Part shown: positions 11,335 through 22,200 of the stretch, piece by piece
How positions within the stretch are numbered: position 1 is the stretch's first letter
Layout of the letters: each line of letters opens with the position of its first letter
DNA from: Lichina pygmaea
Lineage: Eukaryota > Ascomycota > Lichinomycetes > Lichinales > Lichinaceae
NCBI GenBank assembly: GCA_963422465.1
Contig: OY730172.1
Span: 2,170,001-2,234,000, forward strand
Reading direction: 5' to 3'
DNA length: 64,000 nucleotides
Position numbers and translations under genes: made by a program
The notes under the pieces: model-generated
What the model was told of the DNA's origin: nothing
The model's database searches: none
Seen by the model: only the letters and a program-made list of their open reading frames with translations

Positions 11335-12328
11335 CTAATCCCAAGTATCACTGCAGTCGTCCTCGCACCTGGGTACGCCATGATCAGCGACCCTGATAGC
11401 ATCCCTTGCTTTCTCAAGTACCTCCGTCATCCTAAGATAGAGCCCATCGTCCTGAGTGGCCCATCGCTGTCCTCCCGGAAAGACGACATTCCTGAGCTCT
11501 TCGATGCAAGGAACTAGGTCCCGGCAATATGGCGTGGAGGAGAAGGAGATTTCTCCGTAAAAGTAACTCTTGTCATCCACTAGGCATTGTTTCAACTCGG
11601 CAACCTCTAGAGCCGGGTTGAGAGTCCATCTCTTGAAGTCGGTCATATCGCGAGTCTCCTCGCCCGGTGCGGTGCAGTGATGGCACATCCAGAAGAGTAC
11701 CCAGAAGAAGGACTCAAGGTCATGCATAAAGCTATGTGGCTCATTAGCAAGAACACCTATCGCGGCGAAAACTCTCTTGTCGGTCTTGGGGGCTCCGGGT
11801 GCTGCCAGCCAGGTGATGTCCACAGCAGGGTCAAAGTCGATCAGGAAGCCGTCACTTTCATCTTCCTTGAGGAGGATGTTTTCAACCGAAATGTCACGAT
11901 GGAGAATATTGGCCTTCTTCAGCAGAGACTCGTGCGCTACAATCGTCAGTGAGCGATAAGAGTAAATCGTTGCATAGCTCACCCTTGAGAGCGCCGAGTA
12001 TCCCCGTGAGGATTGCTACCGGACAGCTTGCCTCAATAAGTGGTTTACCAGCCCTCTCGGTGATGACACGACGATGGAATCTGTCTCTTGCCAGCCGATT
12101 CTCGTGTGTCATCGTATGGCGGGTTGACTGTCTCGGTCTGACCTGACAATTCCTGGAGTTTTCTGGCTTCCTACGTTCGTCCGAGTGACTGATGAGGCAA
12201 ATCGGGCCCCAGTCAACTCGGTCGAGTGGGACACTCGTCTGACTCTGGTCGTCCTGGACAGAGTGAAGCCCAGATAATATCTGAAACTTGAAGCTTGGCT
12301 GGATCTGGACGTTTCGGGCTACATGCAA
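11335..12328 (-). pseudogene. FunK1-type fungal protein kinase, C-terminal remnant
   Basis: Two exons (11983-12112 or further upstream, and 11335-11936) join in phase and read RFHRRVITERAGKPLIEAS, then HESLLKKANILHRDISVENILL, FLIDFD and HSFMHDLESFFWVLFWMCHHC. These match the catalytic loop (HRD), the metal-binding loop (DFD in place of DFG) and the DLESFFWVL signature of FunK1 kinases, a fungus-specific group. The C-terminus through YLRMTEVL looks intact. The N-lobe with its ATP-binding residues is absent. Upstream sequence to about 12620 is Ser/Arg-rich with stops in the relevant frames. From the first ATG (12112) it would be 243 residues, against several hundred for full FunK1 proteins, so it is probably non-functional. 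Confidence 0.7.
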
Positions 12329-12834
12329 GCTTGTTCCGTGAATGGCCTGCCGACGAGGTTCGATAGCCGGTGCCGACGACGTATGAGGATGGGTCAGTTC
12401 TGCGTAGGGCGGTCAATCCGAATCATCAGCGGATGATCCTTTGGGCGACTTCTCCACGATCGGACGTTTCTAAGCCACTTGAGACGTAGAGGCCGTCGGT
12501 CGATTGCTAGCTTCACGCCGGACCGTCGTAGACCGGTTGTCGTGCGGATCGTCAGGAGGCCGAAGCCCCCTTTCCATACGCGGAGGAGAAGGGGCCTGCT
12601 TGCGACTTTGAGGCCCAACCCTCATCGCTAATTGATACCGTCCCTAGTATCTTTTACAGCAATCAATACATGTGCTCCTCTTGAGAACCACCCGACAAGA
12701 AGCAATCTCTTCTCAGCATGCGCTCAAAGGGTTGTGTTAACGAAAGGGCCACCTGTTACCAGCATTGACGTGGTATCATCCCTGTAGGCAATGCCCATGA
12801 TACCAAACCAGGCATCCTCTGTCTAGACCCCGCG
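12329..12834. other. short intergenic region between FunK1 remnant and DIL/ankyrin gene
   Basis: It may include the eroded linker region of the FunK1 gene (about 12330-12620) and the promoter of the gene starting at 12835. No further features are recognisable. Confidence 0.4.
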
Positions 12835-15556
12835 ATGCCCGAGGTTACAGCAAGCGTGGAGTCAGACGAATCGCATCCACGGGGGGTTAACGCCGGGCAG
12901 GATGAAGACGAAGAAGGGTTCCAGACACCGCGAGAGCTGCCGTCTGACCTGCCGAGATCACTGGATGATCGGAGAGGCCCTCCAGCATTGGGGGCCTCGA
13001 CTGAAGTATACGATGCCTGGCAAGGTGCGTGGGCCATCCCGTCGCATACGACCCCCCCGTCGATAAGCAGACTGGCTGATCGTTGTCAGTGAAGGCCAAT
13101 CCCGAATCTTGACCAGCCCCGTCCCACCGACGACTTTCGACTTCAGACTGCCATCGGATAGCTCGGGCGTGGACGACGAGAGCACGGCGCGGACCCTCGA
13201 AGATGGCGAGAACAGACTGGTCGGAATTTTGGCTGCCCAAGTTGCCCGTCGTGAGAAGCACCCAGCAGCTGAGAGTGAGGAGGGCGTCGCACTGGACGAG
13301 AGCTTGCCATCGAACGAGCGGAGAGAAGTGCTGCAGAAGGCTCTGAACATGGCAGCTAGCAACGGCGACGTTGATCGGATCCGGACCCTCGTGAGCGGCA
13401 GGTCCGCTTCGTTGCTGGATATCAATGCTCGTGATGAAGAGGGGACGGCGCCTCTCATATACGCGAGCTGCTTTGTGAGTGCGATGACGCATGTCGATCT
13501 GGTGCGGCTGAGAGACTGATTGTGCTAGGGGCATCAAGATGTTGTTGAGGCGCTGCTCGGTGCCGGTGCCGACATCAACGTGCAGGATCGCAACCAGTGG
13601 AGTCCGCTGATGTGGGCCATGACGAACCGACACAAGGCCATTGCCAAGCTGCTGCTGGATCATGGCGCCTCGACCGATGCCCAGTCGTCCACGGGCCGAA
13701 CGGCGTTCGATTTCGTCGCTCCTCACAGCGAGATGTCCGAGTACCTCCAGGAGAACGGCTATGGCATCGGCAGCGCAGGCGTGAGTGACGACTTTTACGA
13801 CTCAGGCTTCTCGCAGGACAAGCTCGAGGAGGAAATGGCCGAGAACGAGCTGAAGCGACGGATGATGATGGAGAGTGCAATGAACCTGGAGGTTGATCTA
13901 TCTAGCCTGGGACTCGACGAGCAACCGGAGTCGCCTGACCTCGAACTCGACGGTCAGGATTTCGTCTGGGACAGATGTCTGAACGACCAGATGTTCGTAT
14001 TTCAAGAGAGCGAGCTGAGACGGATCCTCGATATCATCGTCACGAACATGACACCGCAGCGGTCACCGTCACAGAAGCCTGTCCCTGCGAATGTTCTGTT
14101 CTTGAGCGCGCGATACGCCTACCATCATGCCAGCCGTGACCTGCTGACGACCCTCCTGACGTCGGCGACCGAGAAGATCAACGACGTGGTTGAGAGGCAC
14201 CAGTGGGACATGACGATCCTTGCATTCTGGATATCCAACGCGACGCTCTTGCTCTACTACATGAAGAAGGACACTGGCTTGGTCGAGGCGACCACGGCGT
14301 TCCAGCTGCAGCTGGCCGAGCTGATCAACGAGATCTTCATCCTGATCATCAGGGACGCCGAGAGGAGGATGGACAAGCATCTCGATGCGGCCATGCTGGA
14401 CCATGAGACGATACCTGGCTTCGAGGACGTGCATTTTCAGAACGAATGGCGCATCTTCCGATCCAAGCCCAAGGTCCAGACGCTCGAGCCCGCCGAGAAA
14501 CGATTTGGACCGCCGTCGCCCAAACGACGGGCCCAGGCCTCGCCGCGGAACATTACCTCCCTCCTCTCATCGACCCTCTTCGTGCTCGACCTCTACGACA
14601 TTCATTCCTTCATCATCGCCCAGGTTATCGCGCAGTTGTTCTACTGGCTAGGGGCCGAACTCTTCAATCGCATCATCTCGAATCGGAAATACTTGGCCAG
14701 GACCAAGGCCATGCAGATCCGCATGAACATCTCGACGCTCGAGGACTGGGCGCGGGCGAACAATCGGCAGCCCGAGCATTACGAGACCGGTTCGACGAGC
14801 CCTACGGCGGAGACTTTGATGGATGCGTCACGACGCTACCTTGCACCGGTCGTTCAGCTGCTGCAGTGGCTGCAGTGCTTCTCCTCCCTGGGCGACGACT
14901 TTGAGTCGCTGGTCGGCACCATCCAACAGCTGCCCCGTCTCTCGCCGTACCAGCTCATCCAAACGGCCAAGCGCTACCGTCCGGAAGTGGGCGAGAAGGG
15001 GCTGTCCAAGGGTGCGACGAACTACCTTGCTAGCATTCAGAAGGAGCTGGATGCCCGCAGACGCAAGCAAAAAGAGCAACGGAAGGCGCTGAAGGACTCT
15101 TCTTCCCAGACGGTAGAAACTACGTCTCCCCCTCAGAAGGCGAGTTCGAACCAGAGACCGGTCACACCACATTCACACTCGAACAGCGCCGCTGGCAGAT
15201 CCCCGACGACGCCTTCGCACGCGCACGACCCATTTGCCTTTGACGATGACGACGACGACGACGGCTTCAGGCGCTCGCCGTCGTCGTCCGAGCGGTTGCT
15301 CTTGGACCCGGCGCTCATGCTGCCTTTCTCGCTGCCGACGTCGACGGACATGCTCGTCAGCTTCGGGGCCGGCATCGGTGGCGTCAACCGAGAGCGTGAG
15401 CGAAAGTACATCCCGACCATTCCTCCGGACTTTCTGATAAAGCTCGATAGCACGGGTGGTGGAGGTGGTGGAGATGGGCGCGGGGGTACTTTCAAGAAGA
15501 ACGGCGCCTACGGGGGGATGCGGTTCGACGAGGATGACGACGGGGACGGTGCTTGA
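12835..15556 (+). CDS. DIL-domain and ankyrin-repeat protein
   Basis: Exons 12835-13024, 13071-13474 and 13529-15556 join in phase to 873 residues. Ankyrin repeats occupy about residues 165-300 (GHQDVVEALLGAGADINVQDRNQWSPLMWAM and following). The C-terminal half is a dilute (DIL) domain, seen in VLFLSARYAYHHASRDLLTTLL, LLYYMKKDTGL, LLQWLQCFSSLGDDFESLVGTI and LSPYQLIQTAKRYRPEVGE (about 390-690). DIL domains form the cargo-binding tail of class V myosins. Stand-alone fungal DIL/ankyrin proteins have no motor and are thought to be adaptors, which is family inference. The tail is Ser-rich with an Asp run and a Gly-rich C-terminus. Intron 1 is only 46 bp and ends in AAGCAG, so two acceptors 3 nt apart are possible. 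I use the CAG. Confidence 0.87.
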
Positions 15557-16126
15557 AAGACTCTGTCGACGACCTGTTTCTTTCTTCTTCTTTTCTCTGC
15601 GGTGGAGTTGTCGGTCGACAGGCAGTCTCACAAAAAACTGTAAGAACGGACAGAGGACGTGGACGAGACGTAGACGAGACTATAGGAACGCCGGTTTCCT
15701 CCCAGCCAAAACAACTGGGGTTCCGTCATCGACGCACTTGTCCAGATGACAACCCTTCTGATGACAACCGTCCTGATGAAAAGACTTGTCCTTGACCACT
15801 ACTAGGTAATTGTACATCGTCTCACGCCAAGTTCGCGCAAGGGCGGTGAGTTGAAAAGTCTGCACGGGGCCAGTCCAGCGAGCCAGTTCAGCGAGCCAGT
15901 CATCAATCTTCGTTCGTTCCGAGCCAATGTAAACCAAGCAAGAGACCACTCCATCAATCGCATCCATCCATCGATGAATCAATCAAGCAGTGTATCAGAA
16001 AAAAAGGACAGTCAATTTCACTTTACATACCCACGGTTCTTTTCAAAGGGCTGTGAAATTATTGAAGAATAGATGGAGATTGATAGATGTTCATGCATGG
16101 GGACAGGTCGATGGACATGGATGGAC

Positions 16127-16195
<69 letters not shown>

Positions 16196-16655
16196 AGTCT
16201 CTCCCTCTACCAACACTTTTGTATGTTTCCTCTCTTCTCTAACTCTCTCTACTGGTTTCATACGGTACAGTACGGTACGTAGGCTCTCCAACGGTACGTT
16301 AGGGTACAGTACGTAGAGTACAGCCCAGCACGCAGTGAAATAGGTACGGTACCGTACAGAAAAGGACGAAACAGAAAAGAACGGAAAAGGATAGAACGGG
16401 CCTTGTTCTGGCATACCAGTTCCATGTCTTCTCAGACGAGAAGAAAGCCTCACGAGGCGTACGATCACTGCACCTTTCCCCCCTCCCCCCCCTCATCAAT
16501 GCTCGATCCTTCCCCTCGTCCTCCTCCCCAAGAAATAATTCGAGGACGCTTCTTTCGAGGCCTTAGGTTCCAGCTTCCAACGATGAAGCGTGCCCTTGCT
16601 CATATTCAACCCCTGAAGTCCGATCCGGTCAATTTTCATGATTCCGACTCCCCGC
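15557..16655. other. intergenic between convergent genes
   Basis: 3' ends of the DIL gene (+) and Mo25 (-) face each other here. It contains a GA dinucleotide microsatellite and a cluster of GTAC/GGTAC motifs (16260-16370). No gene is seen. Confidence 0.5.
16131..16193 (+). repeat. AG dinucleotide microsatellite
   Basis: Uninterrupted AG repeat of about 63 bp. Confidence 0.95.
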
Positions 16656-18137
16656 TCATGAGATGGCGTTGACGTTGTCGGGCATGGCCGCGATCTGACG
16701 GAGCAAGAAATCCTTCTCGTCGATGAACTGCTCGTCGTCGGTGCGGTCGTCCAAGAAGTGTTGCAGGAACCTCGTGAGCTTGTCTCGGTTGTTGATCAGG
16801 ATGCGTTGCACCTCCTTGGACTTGTGTGGGTTGGCGACGAAGATCTGTGCTCGTCCTCGTCGTCGTGTTAGGTGCCTGTTTACTTGATTGGAGGGAGGGA
16901 ACGGCTTTTGAGCTCCACCACGCTCCCACCCACCCCCCCCCCCCCTTCCGGGCAAAGGGTGTGAAGGGGAAGGGGGAGAGATCTACTAGACATGAGAAGA
17001 GTGCGTCCTTCGACGGAGCCCGTGTAAGATGAGCTAAAATAAGAAAAGAGCAGATGACGTGAAACCCCAGAATACACAACGCACAACCCACCTTGAAGAC
17101 GTGAAACCCCTCGTACTGCACCATCTTACGCTCGTCCTTGAGGAGGTTCATGCAGAGCTTGAGGTTGGCGCCGCGGTCGACGTAGGCCATCATGACCTCG
17201 TAGTTGGCCCGATCGAGCAAGATCTCGCCCAGCAGCTTGATCGACTGTCGTTTGGTGACGTAGCTCTCCGACTGCACCAGGATGGTGTTGTACTTGGAGA
17301 AGAAGAGATCGAAATTGACGTAGAGGTAGTTGGCCAGCAGCGTCTTGTGCTTGGTGAGAATGTCCTTGTTGTTTGGCAGACTGTCAGATGCCTGGCGGTT
17401 TTGGGGGTGCTGGGTTGTGAGGGTTGTGTGATGGGAGACTCGCATCGAAGCCGTTGTCCGTGGATTGAAGGAGGGGGATGCGGAGGGAGAAGCGAGCTTT
17501 AGCCCAAGAATAAAACATACTACATACTCTAAAGGTCGTGAACGCGTCGGCGCTGACTTCAAACGTGCCCTTCTCGATCCAGTCGAAGAATCTCCAAAAA
17601 ACGCCCTGTCCGGTCTGTGGCGTGCTCAGGCTCGGTGGCATTGGCGCCCCGCCTGTCCCTGCCCGTGTCCCCGCCCATGCTCCTGCTCCCCCAGCTGGCG
17701 CATTCGCCCCGGCACCGACGGCGCTCGGCTCATCGTACAGCACTATGGCGGTGATGGCCTCGTGTTTCAAAATCTCCCTCAGCACGGTGCCGCAAGGCAG
17801 CGCACTCTCCTTTCGATCGTAGCCACGACAGATGGCCGTGACGACCTCGGGTCGATGGTTGACGATGAAGCTCAGCGCGATGGGATCGCTGGCGTCTGCG
17901 CTGTTGGACGGCTTGAAGCGAAGCACGTACGAGAAGATCACCTGTGCGTCCTTTCGGCTCTCGAACGGCAGCTTGTGGATGCTCCGTGCGAGCGCTAGCA
18001 GGAGGTCTTCGTTGATGACGGTCTGGACCAGCTGGGAGACCTGTTCCGGACTGCTCTCGGTTTCTGTTGGGGGGAACGTCGATAGAGGAAACGGTTAGCG
18101 AATATCTTTGAAAGAGTAGAGGCGGACAACGTCAAGT

Positions 18138-18178
<41 letters not shown>

Positions 18179-18509
18179 CATGCTAGCTGGCTTGCCTTCC
18201 CAACCCGGAAGTCTTGTATGCAGGCTGTAGAAGGTTCTTGAAACATACCCTGTGTGCCTTGCAACACCACTTTCATCTGCGCCAGCGTCTTGACGAGATC
18301 ATCAACCTGGCAGGCGTCGAACAATGCAAGCATTAGCCCAGGTCTGGGTCGTCACTAGACGACATCGTGGACCCCAAACCAACCCCCCTCGGACAACGTC
18401 ACCATACCTTCTGCGGAGCCGGCCCATCGATCTTTGGGATCAGATCCTTTGCGATCTTGGCCAAATCTGCCCCGCTCTTCTGCTTGCTGCGGCCAAACAA
18501 GAACGCCAT
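16656..18509 (-). CDS. hym1: Mo25/Hym1 scaffold protein (CAB39 family)
   Basis: Exons on the minus strand are 18509-18408, 18306-18249, 18063-17528, 17391-17092 and 16844-16656. They join in phase to 394 residues. Family blocks are continuous over the splices: MAFLFGRSKQKS at the start, RKDAQVIFSYVLRF, LSFIVNHRPEVVTAICRGYDRKESALPCGTVLREILKHEAI, ILTKHKTLLANYLYVNFDLFFSKYNTILVQSESYVTKRQSIKLLGEILLDR, and YEGFHVFKIFVANPHKSKEVQRIL at the last junction. Mo25 proteins are helical scaffolds that activate GCK/STE20-type kinases. Fungal Hym1 works in the RAM/MOR pathway for polarity and cell separation. An Ala/Gly/Pro-rich insert of about 35 residues interrupts the third exon (encoded about 17605-17725). 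Exon 4 adds a few residues (ASDSLPNN) if the CAG at 17392-17394 is used, so that acceptor is the least certain. Confidence 0.9.
18138..18178 (+). repeat. GAT trinucleotide repeat in an intron of Mo25
   Basis: About thirteen GAT units within intron 2 (18064-18248). Confidence 0.9.
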
Positions 18510-19294
18510 GACGGGTGGAAGTTTCGCTAGAGCTAGCTGGGTGGCGGTGGGTACGTCGATAGGGCGGGTTGATACATCGACGATGCTGTTGCTACTGCCG
18601 TGAGCGACGGATGAATCCTTGGTCTCTTGGCCGAGCAACTACATTGTGATTCTCCCGGGGAATTCTCAGCTCAGGGTGCTGTATAGCGCTCCGGCTGGTT
18701 CAGGTCGGTCATTTGGATGGACGTGAAGAGTGGCACTTGGTACATGGTCTCGCGGGGTTGATGGTTGGGCGGCTTCGCTGCCCCCACTAAGAGGATGACA
18801 ACTGATGCCTGCTAGGCACCGGCACTGTACGTTCGTACGTACGTACCAGTTACGCACAGAAGTGATGGACAGCAAACAACAGGCGCACGTGGGAATAGTA
18901 AAAGACAACGCTAACCCTTCTGACCCCGCTACATTCGTACCGTACGGAGCACCGGCCACGATGGATCCATGGCGTCCTGCAGCCACCCGGCGCACCTCAG
19001 CCAGCTAACAGCAATAGACAAAGCTCAGTGGCAGTTCTGCGTGAGGACTGGACAGATACAATGTGACTGTGATCGAGAACGTGACAGATAAAAGATGAGG
19101 TATCAGAACAAGAGAGCTAGGAAGAACAGGACAGGGAGGAAATAGAACAGTCAGGGAACAGGTCGTCAGCTTCATTAAAGGCGGCAGATTGATAAAGAAA
19201 GGAGAGAGATATGAAAAGGAATCAAGAGACCAAAAAAATTACAAGAGTGAGTAAAAGATCACAGAGACGAAGGAGATCAGACGAAAAGGTAGAA
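18510..19294. other. intergenic between two minus-strand genes
   Basis: It holds the promoter side of Mo25 and the 3' flank of the RasGEF gene. A run of overlapping GTAC motifs lies at 18825-18850, and a purine-rich A/G stretch at 19080-19290 probably belongs to the RasGEF 3' end. No gene is visible. Confidence 0.5.
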
Positions 19295-22200
19295 TCACGA
19301 GCGGACAGTCTGCTCCAAAGCCCTGCTCCTCGAGCGAATTTCGTCGTCCGACAAGGCCGCCATCCAGAGACACTTGCTCGTGACGCCTTCGACCGGCTGG
19401 AAGGCGTACTTCGAGCTGGCTTCGAGCAGTCGTAGGAGACTCTTGACGATCGACGCCGTCACACGATATCGCTCAAAGTTGATCAGCTTCGGCTGGCCAT
19501 TTGAGCCTTCGATCATGGACGGACGTTGGCTGTTGAACATGAGATCGTGCGTGTAGATGCCTGACGAGACGTTTGGGTCAGTTTCTGTACAGCCCCAGAG
19601 GCGGGGTTGACGGCAGAGGAGAAGTGTCGTGGCTCACCAAGGAACGGGATACATCCATCCTCGATACTAGCCATCTCCATCTCGACTCGCAGCTTGTGGA
19701 AGTTTCGCACCGGCTGCACCAGACCCTCGAGCTCCTTGAACGTGTCGACGTCCTGGTCCGGGACCAGCAGCCACGTGTGCTTGAGCCGAGAACAGTCCGT
19801 CGACAGCATGGCCGTCATCAGCTGGTACATGGTCGCGAAGTTGCGTAGCCGTCTGGCGTGGGCGGCGATGTGGATGTACTTTGAGATGATGCGGGCCCGT
19901 TCGTCCATGTCCTCGGTCAGGATGATCTCCGACAACGCCCACTTGACCATGACGTTGAAGCGCGCGATGACGAGGTCAACGCCCCCGTGAGCCTCGGACT
20001 TGACGAATCGGTACCAGTTCCGCGTGTCCAGAGACGCCTGCGTGGTCCGCAGCTCGACCAGCTCCTTCCAGTCGATGCCGTTCAGGGCATCCTTCTCTAG
20101 CAGCGTGAACTGCTCGGCCAGGAGCTGAGATTCGTACTCGAGGATGAACGGTAGATGCTTCGGTCCGATTCCCAGTACGGTCGATACTTCCGGCGTCGAA
20201 GCAGACTTCTCTCTGCCCATCGGGACGGGTTTCTGCGGGGAAGGCACCTCTCGTCGCTCGGCCTGCTCGACGAGGGACGGTCCCGGCGACGGCGAACGCC
20301 GGTACATGTGGCCCTGCTTGAAGATGGCCGCCGTGGGCGTGGCCGGATCGGCCGACGGCGGGGGGGAGGGTGGATGACGCAGCGGATGGAAAGGCACTCC
20401 GATCTCGGATATGACGGTGCCAGAGGTCACTCGGGGAAACAGAGGCGTCGGGTATTTGACGTCTCCGTCTTGCCGGTCCACATCGTCAGACAGCTCGGAC
20501 GATAGGTCGCTCAACTCCTGATCGTCATCGAGCAAGAAGGAATCGGTCGTTGGTTCGTCGTCATCGAAGAGGAACGACGCCTGGGCCGCAGAATGCCGCG
20601 ATGTGGACTCCGACGGAGGATGAGTGACCGGCAAGGCGTTGGTCTTGTCGATTTTACCGGCGGAGAGGAGCTCCACCTTCGGAACCGGCACTCGCCGAAC
20701 CTGTGATCGCGCGACGAGAGGAGGTGGGACGGACGAGGTCGACCGCGTGCCTCGAGTCTGTCGCCCGCCGACCGACTTGTTGGACAGTCCACGTTCGAGG
20801 ATCGGCGTCGACGAGTACGAGTAATCCGAATCCACGATGGAGGCCGCAAAGATGGCGTGCACGTAAGGGTCTTTCGGAGCCTCTCCGTCGGTGCCATGCG
20901 TTTCCACCGTCTGGTTCTCCTCGACGATCGAGGATGCCTCTTGTGGCCCCAACGACGAGAGGTCTTGATTCAGGCTCGGATCCACGATGACTTGGTTGGG
21001 CGTCGGTTGCGTCTGCCGACGAACGCGTGGCGTGGCCTTCTCTGCCGGTCCGGGTGATGCGGTCGTCGAGCTGACTACACCTCCGCCTGAGGGCATCTTG
21101 CCCGGCGGCCTCCGCTCGAAACGGCCTTCCAGCTTCAGCAGGGTCGACGCGATGTCGCCGCCCTCCTCGTTGTCGGGAAGCTGGGCGAGCCGGGCGACCT
21201 CGATCTCGAACGATGGTCGCAGGTTCGGTTGGGACGAATGCGTCGCGATTAGAGACAGCGACCTTCTGCCATGACCACCCTCGGCCAAGGCGCCCAGAGA
21301 GAACCTTCGTCGGACTTGGCCTGGACCACTTGCCTCGCTCTCGCCGCCGCCGGCCATGACGATGCTGCCTGCCCGGGGCACGACGGAGCCTGCCATCGAA
21401 ACGGATCTGACGGTCAACGAGCCCGCAGATCGAGGCCTGGTTGGCTGTCGGAGGTCGGCCAGGTTGTTCGCCGCTCGAAGATCTCCTCCGGGCTGGCGCC
21501 GAAGCATTCGCGCCGGAGGGTGACCGGGCGCCTCGGAAGTCTTGTACGCTCGAGACTCGGTGGCGCTCAGAACGTCGAGGCTGTGGTCGGTGGTCGGAAA
21601 CGTCAGTTGACTCTGGATGGAAGGGTACGTGCGAAGGGAGTTGGGGTAGCTCCGTTTCGGGAACCGGCCCTGCGACTCGACGCCAGAGCTGCCGTTTCGT
21701 CTCGGTCGTCGTGAAGACGCCGGCTGACCGACGCCGTCGCGGCTCTGCGATGCTACATCGGCGGACCCTGACGGTCGAAACGCGTCCCCAGCCCCCCCGG
21801 AAGATGCATGGCGGCCAGTCGATGCTTGCTGTGTCTCGTTGTCGACGGAGGTCAAGGGAGCCGGTGCAGCGCCGACGACGGCGTATGAGACATTGGTCAT
21901 CGGTCCAAAGCCCCGTGAGGGTGACGGAACGGGCGTCGGGTGCTGCCTCGACGCCCTGGTGTCATCGACGATGACGATCGACTTGCTGCCTTGGGAGAAC
22001 GACATTGGGTCCCTCGTTCGCGCGCCCGATCGTACAAAGTCGGTCTCCGGGAGGAGAGCTTGCGATGACGCGAAGGCGAGTTCGTTGCCGGCCACGTCCC
22101 TCACGTACTGCTCCGGTGCCCTCGCTTCGAAGCCCTTCTTGTCGTTGACAGCTTGTTTATGTTCGTCGGCGATGATTGCGGCCAGGAGGTCGATCCTTGG

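Noticed and set aside
12213-12618. Upstream minus-strand frames as the N-lobe of the FunK1 kinase
   Set aside because: No ATP-binding motif or FunK1 N-lobe signature could be found, so I only record them as possible eroded linker.
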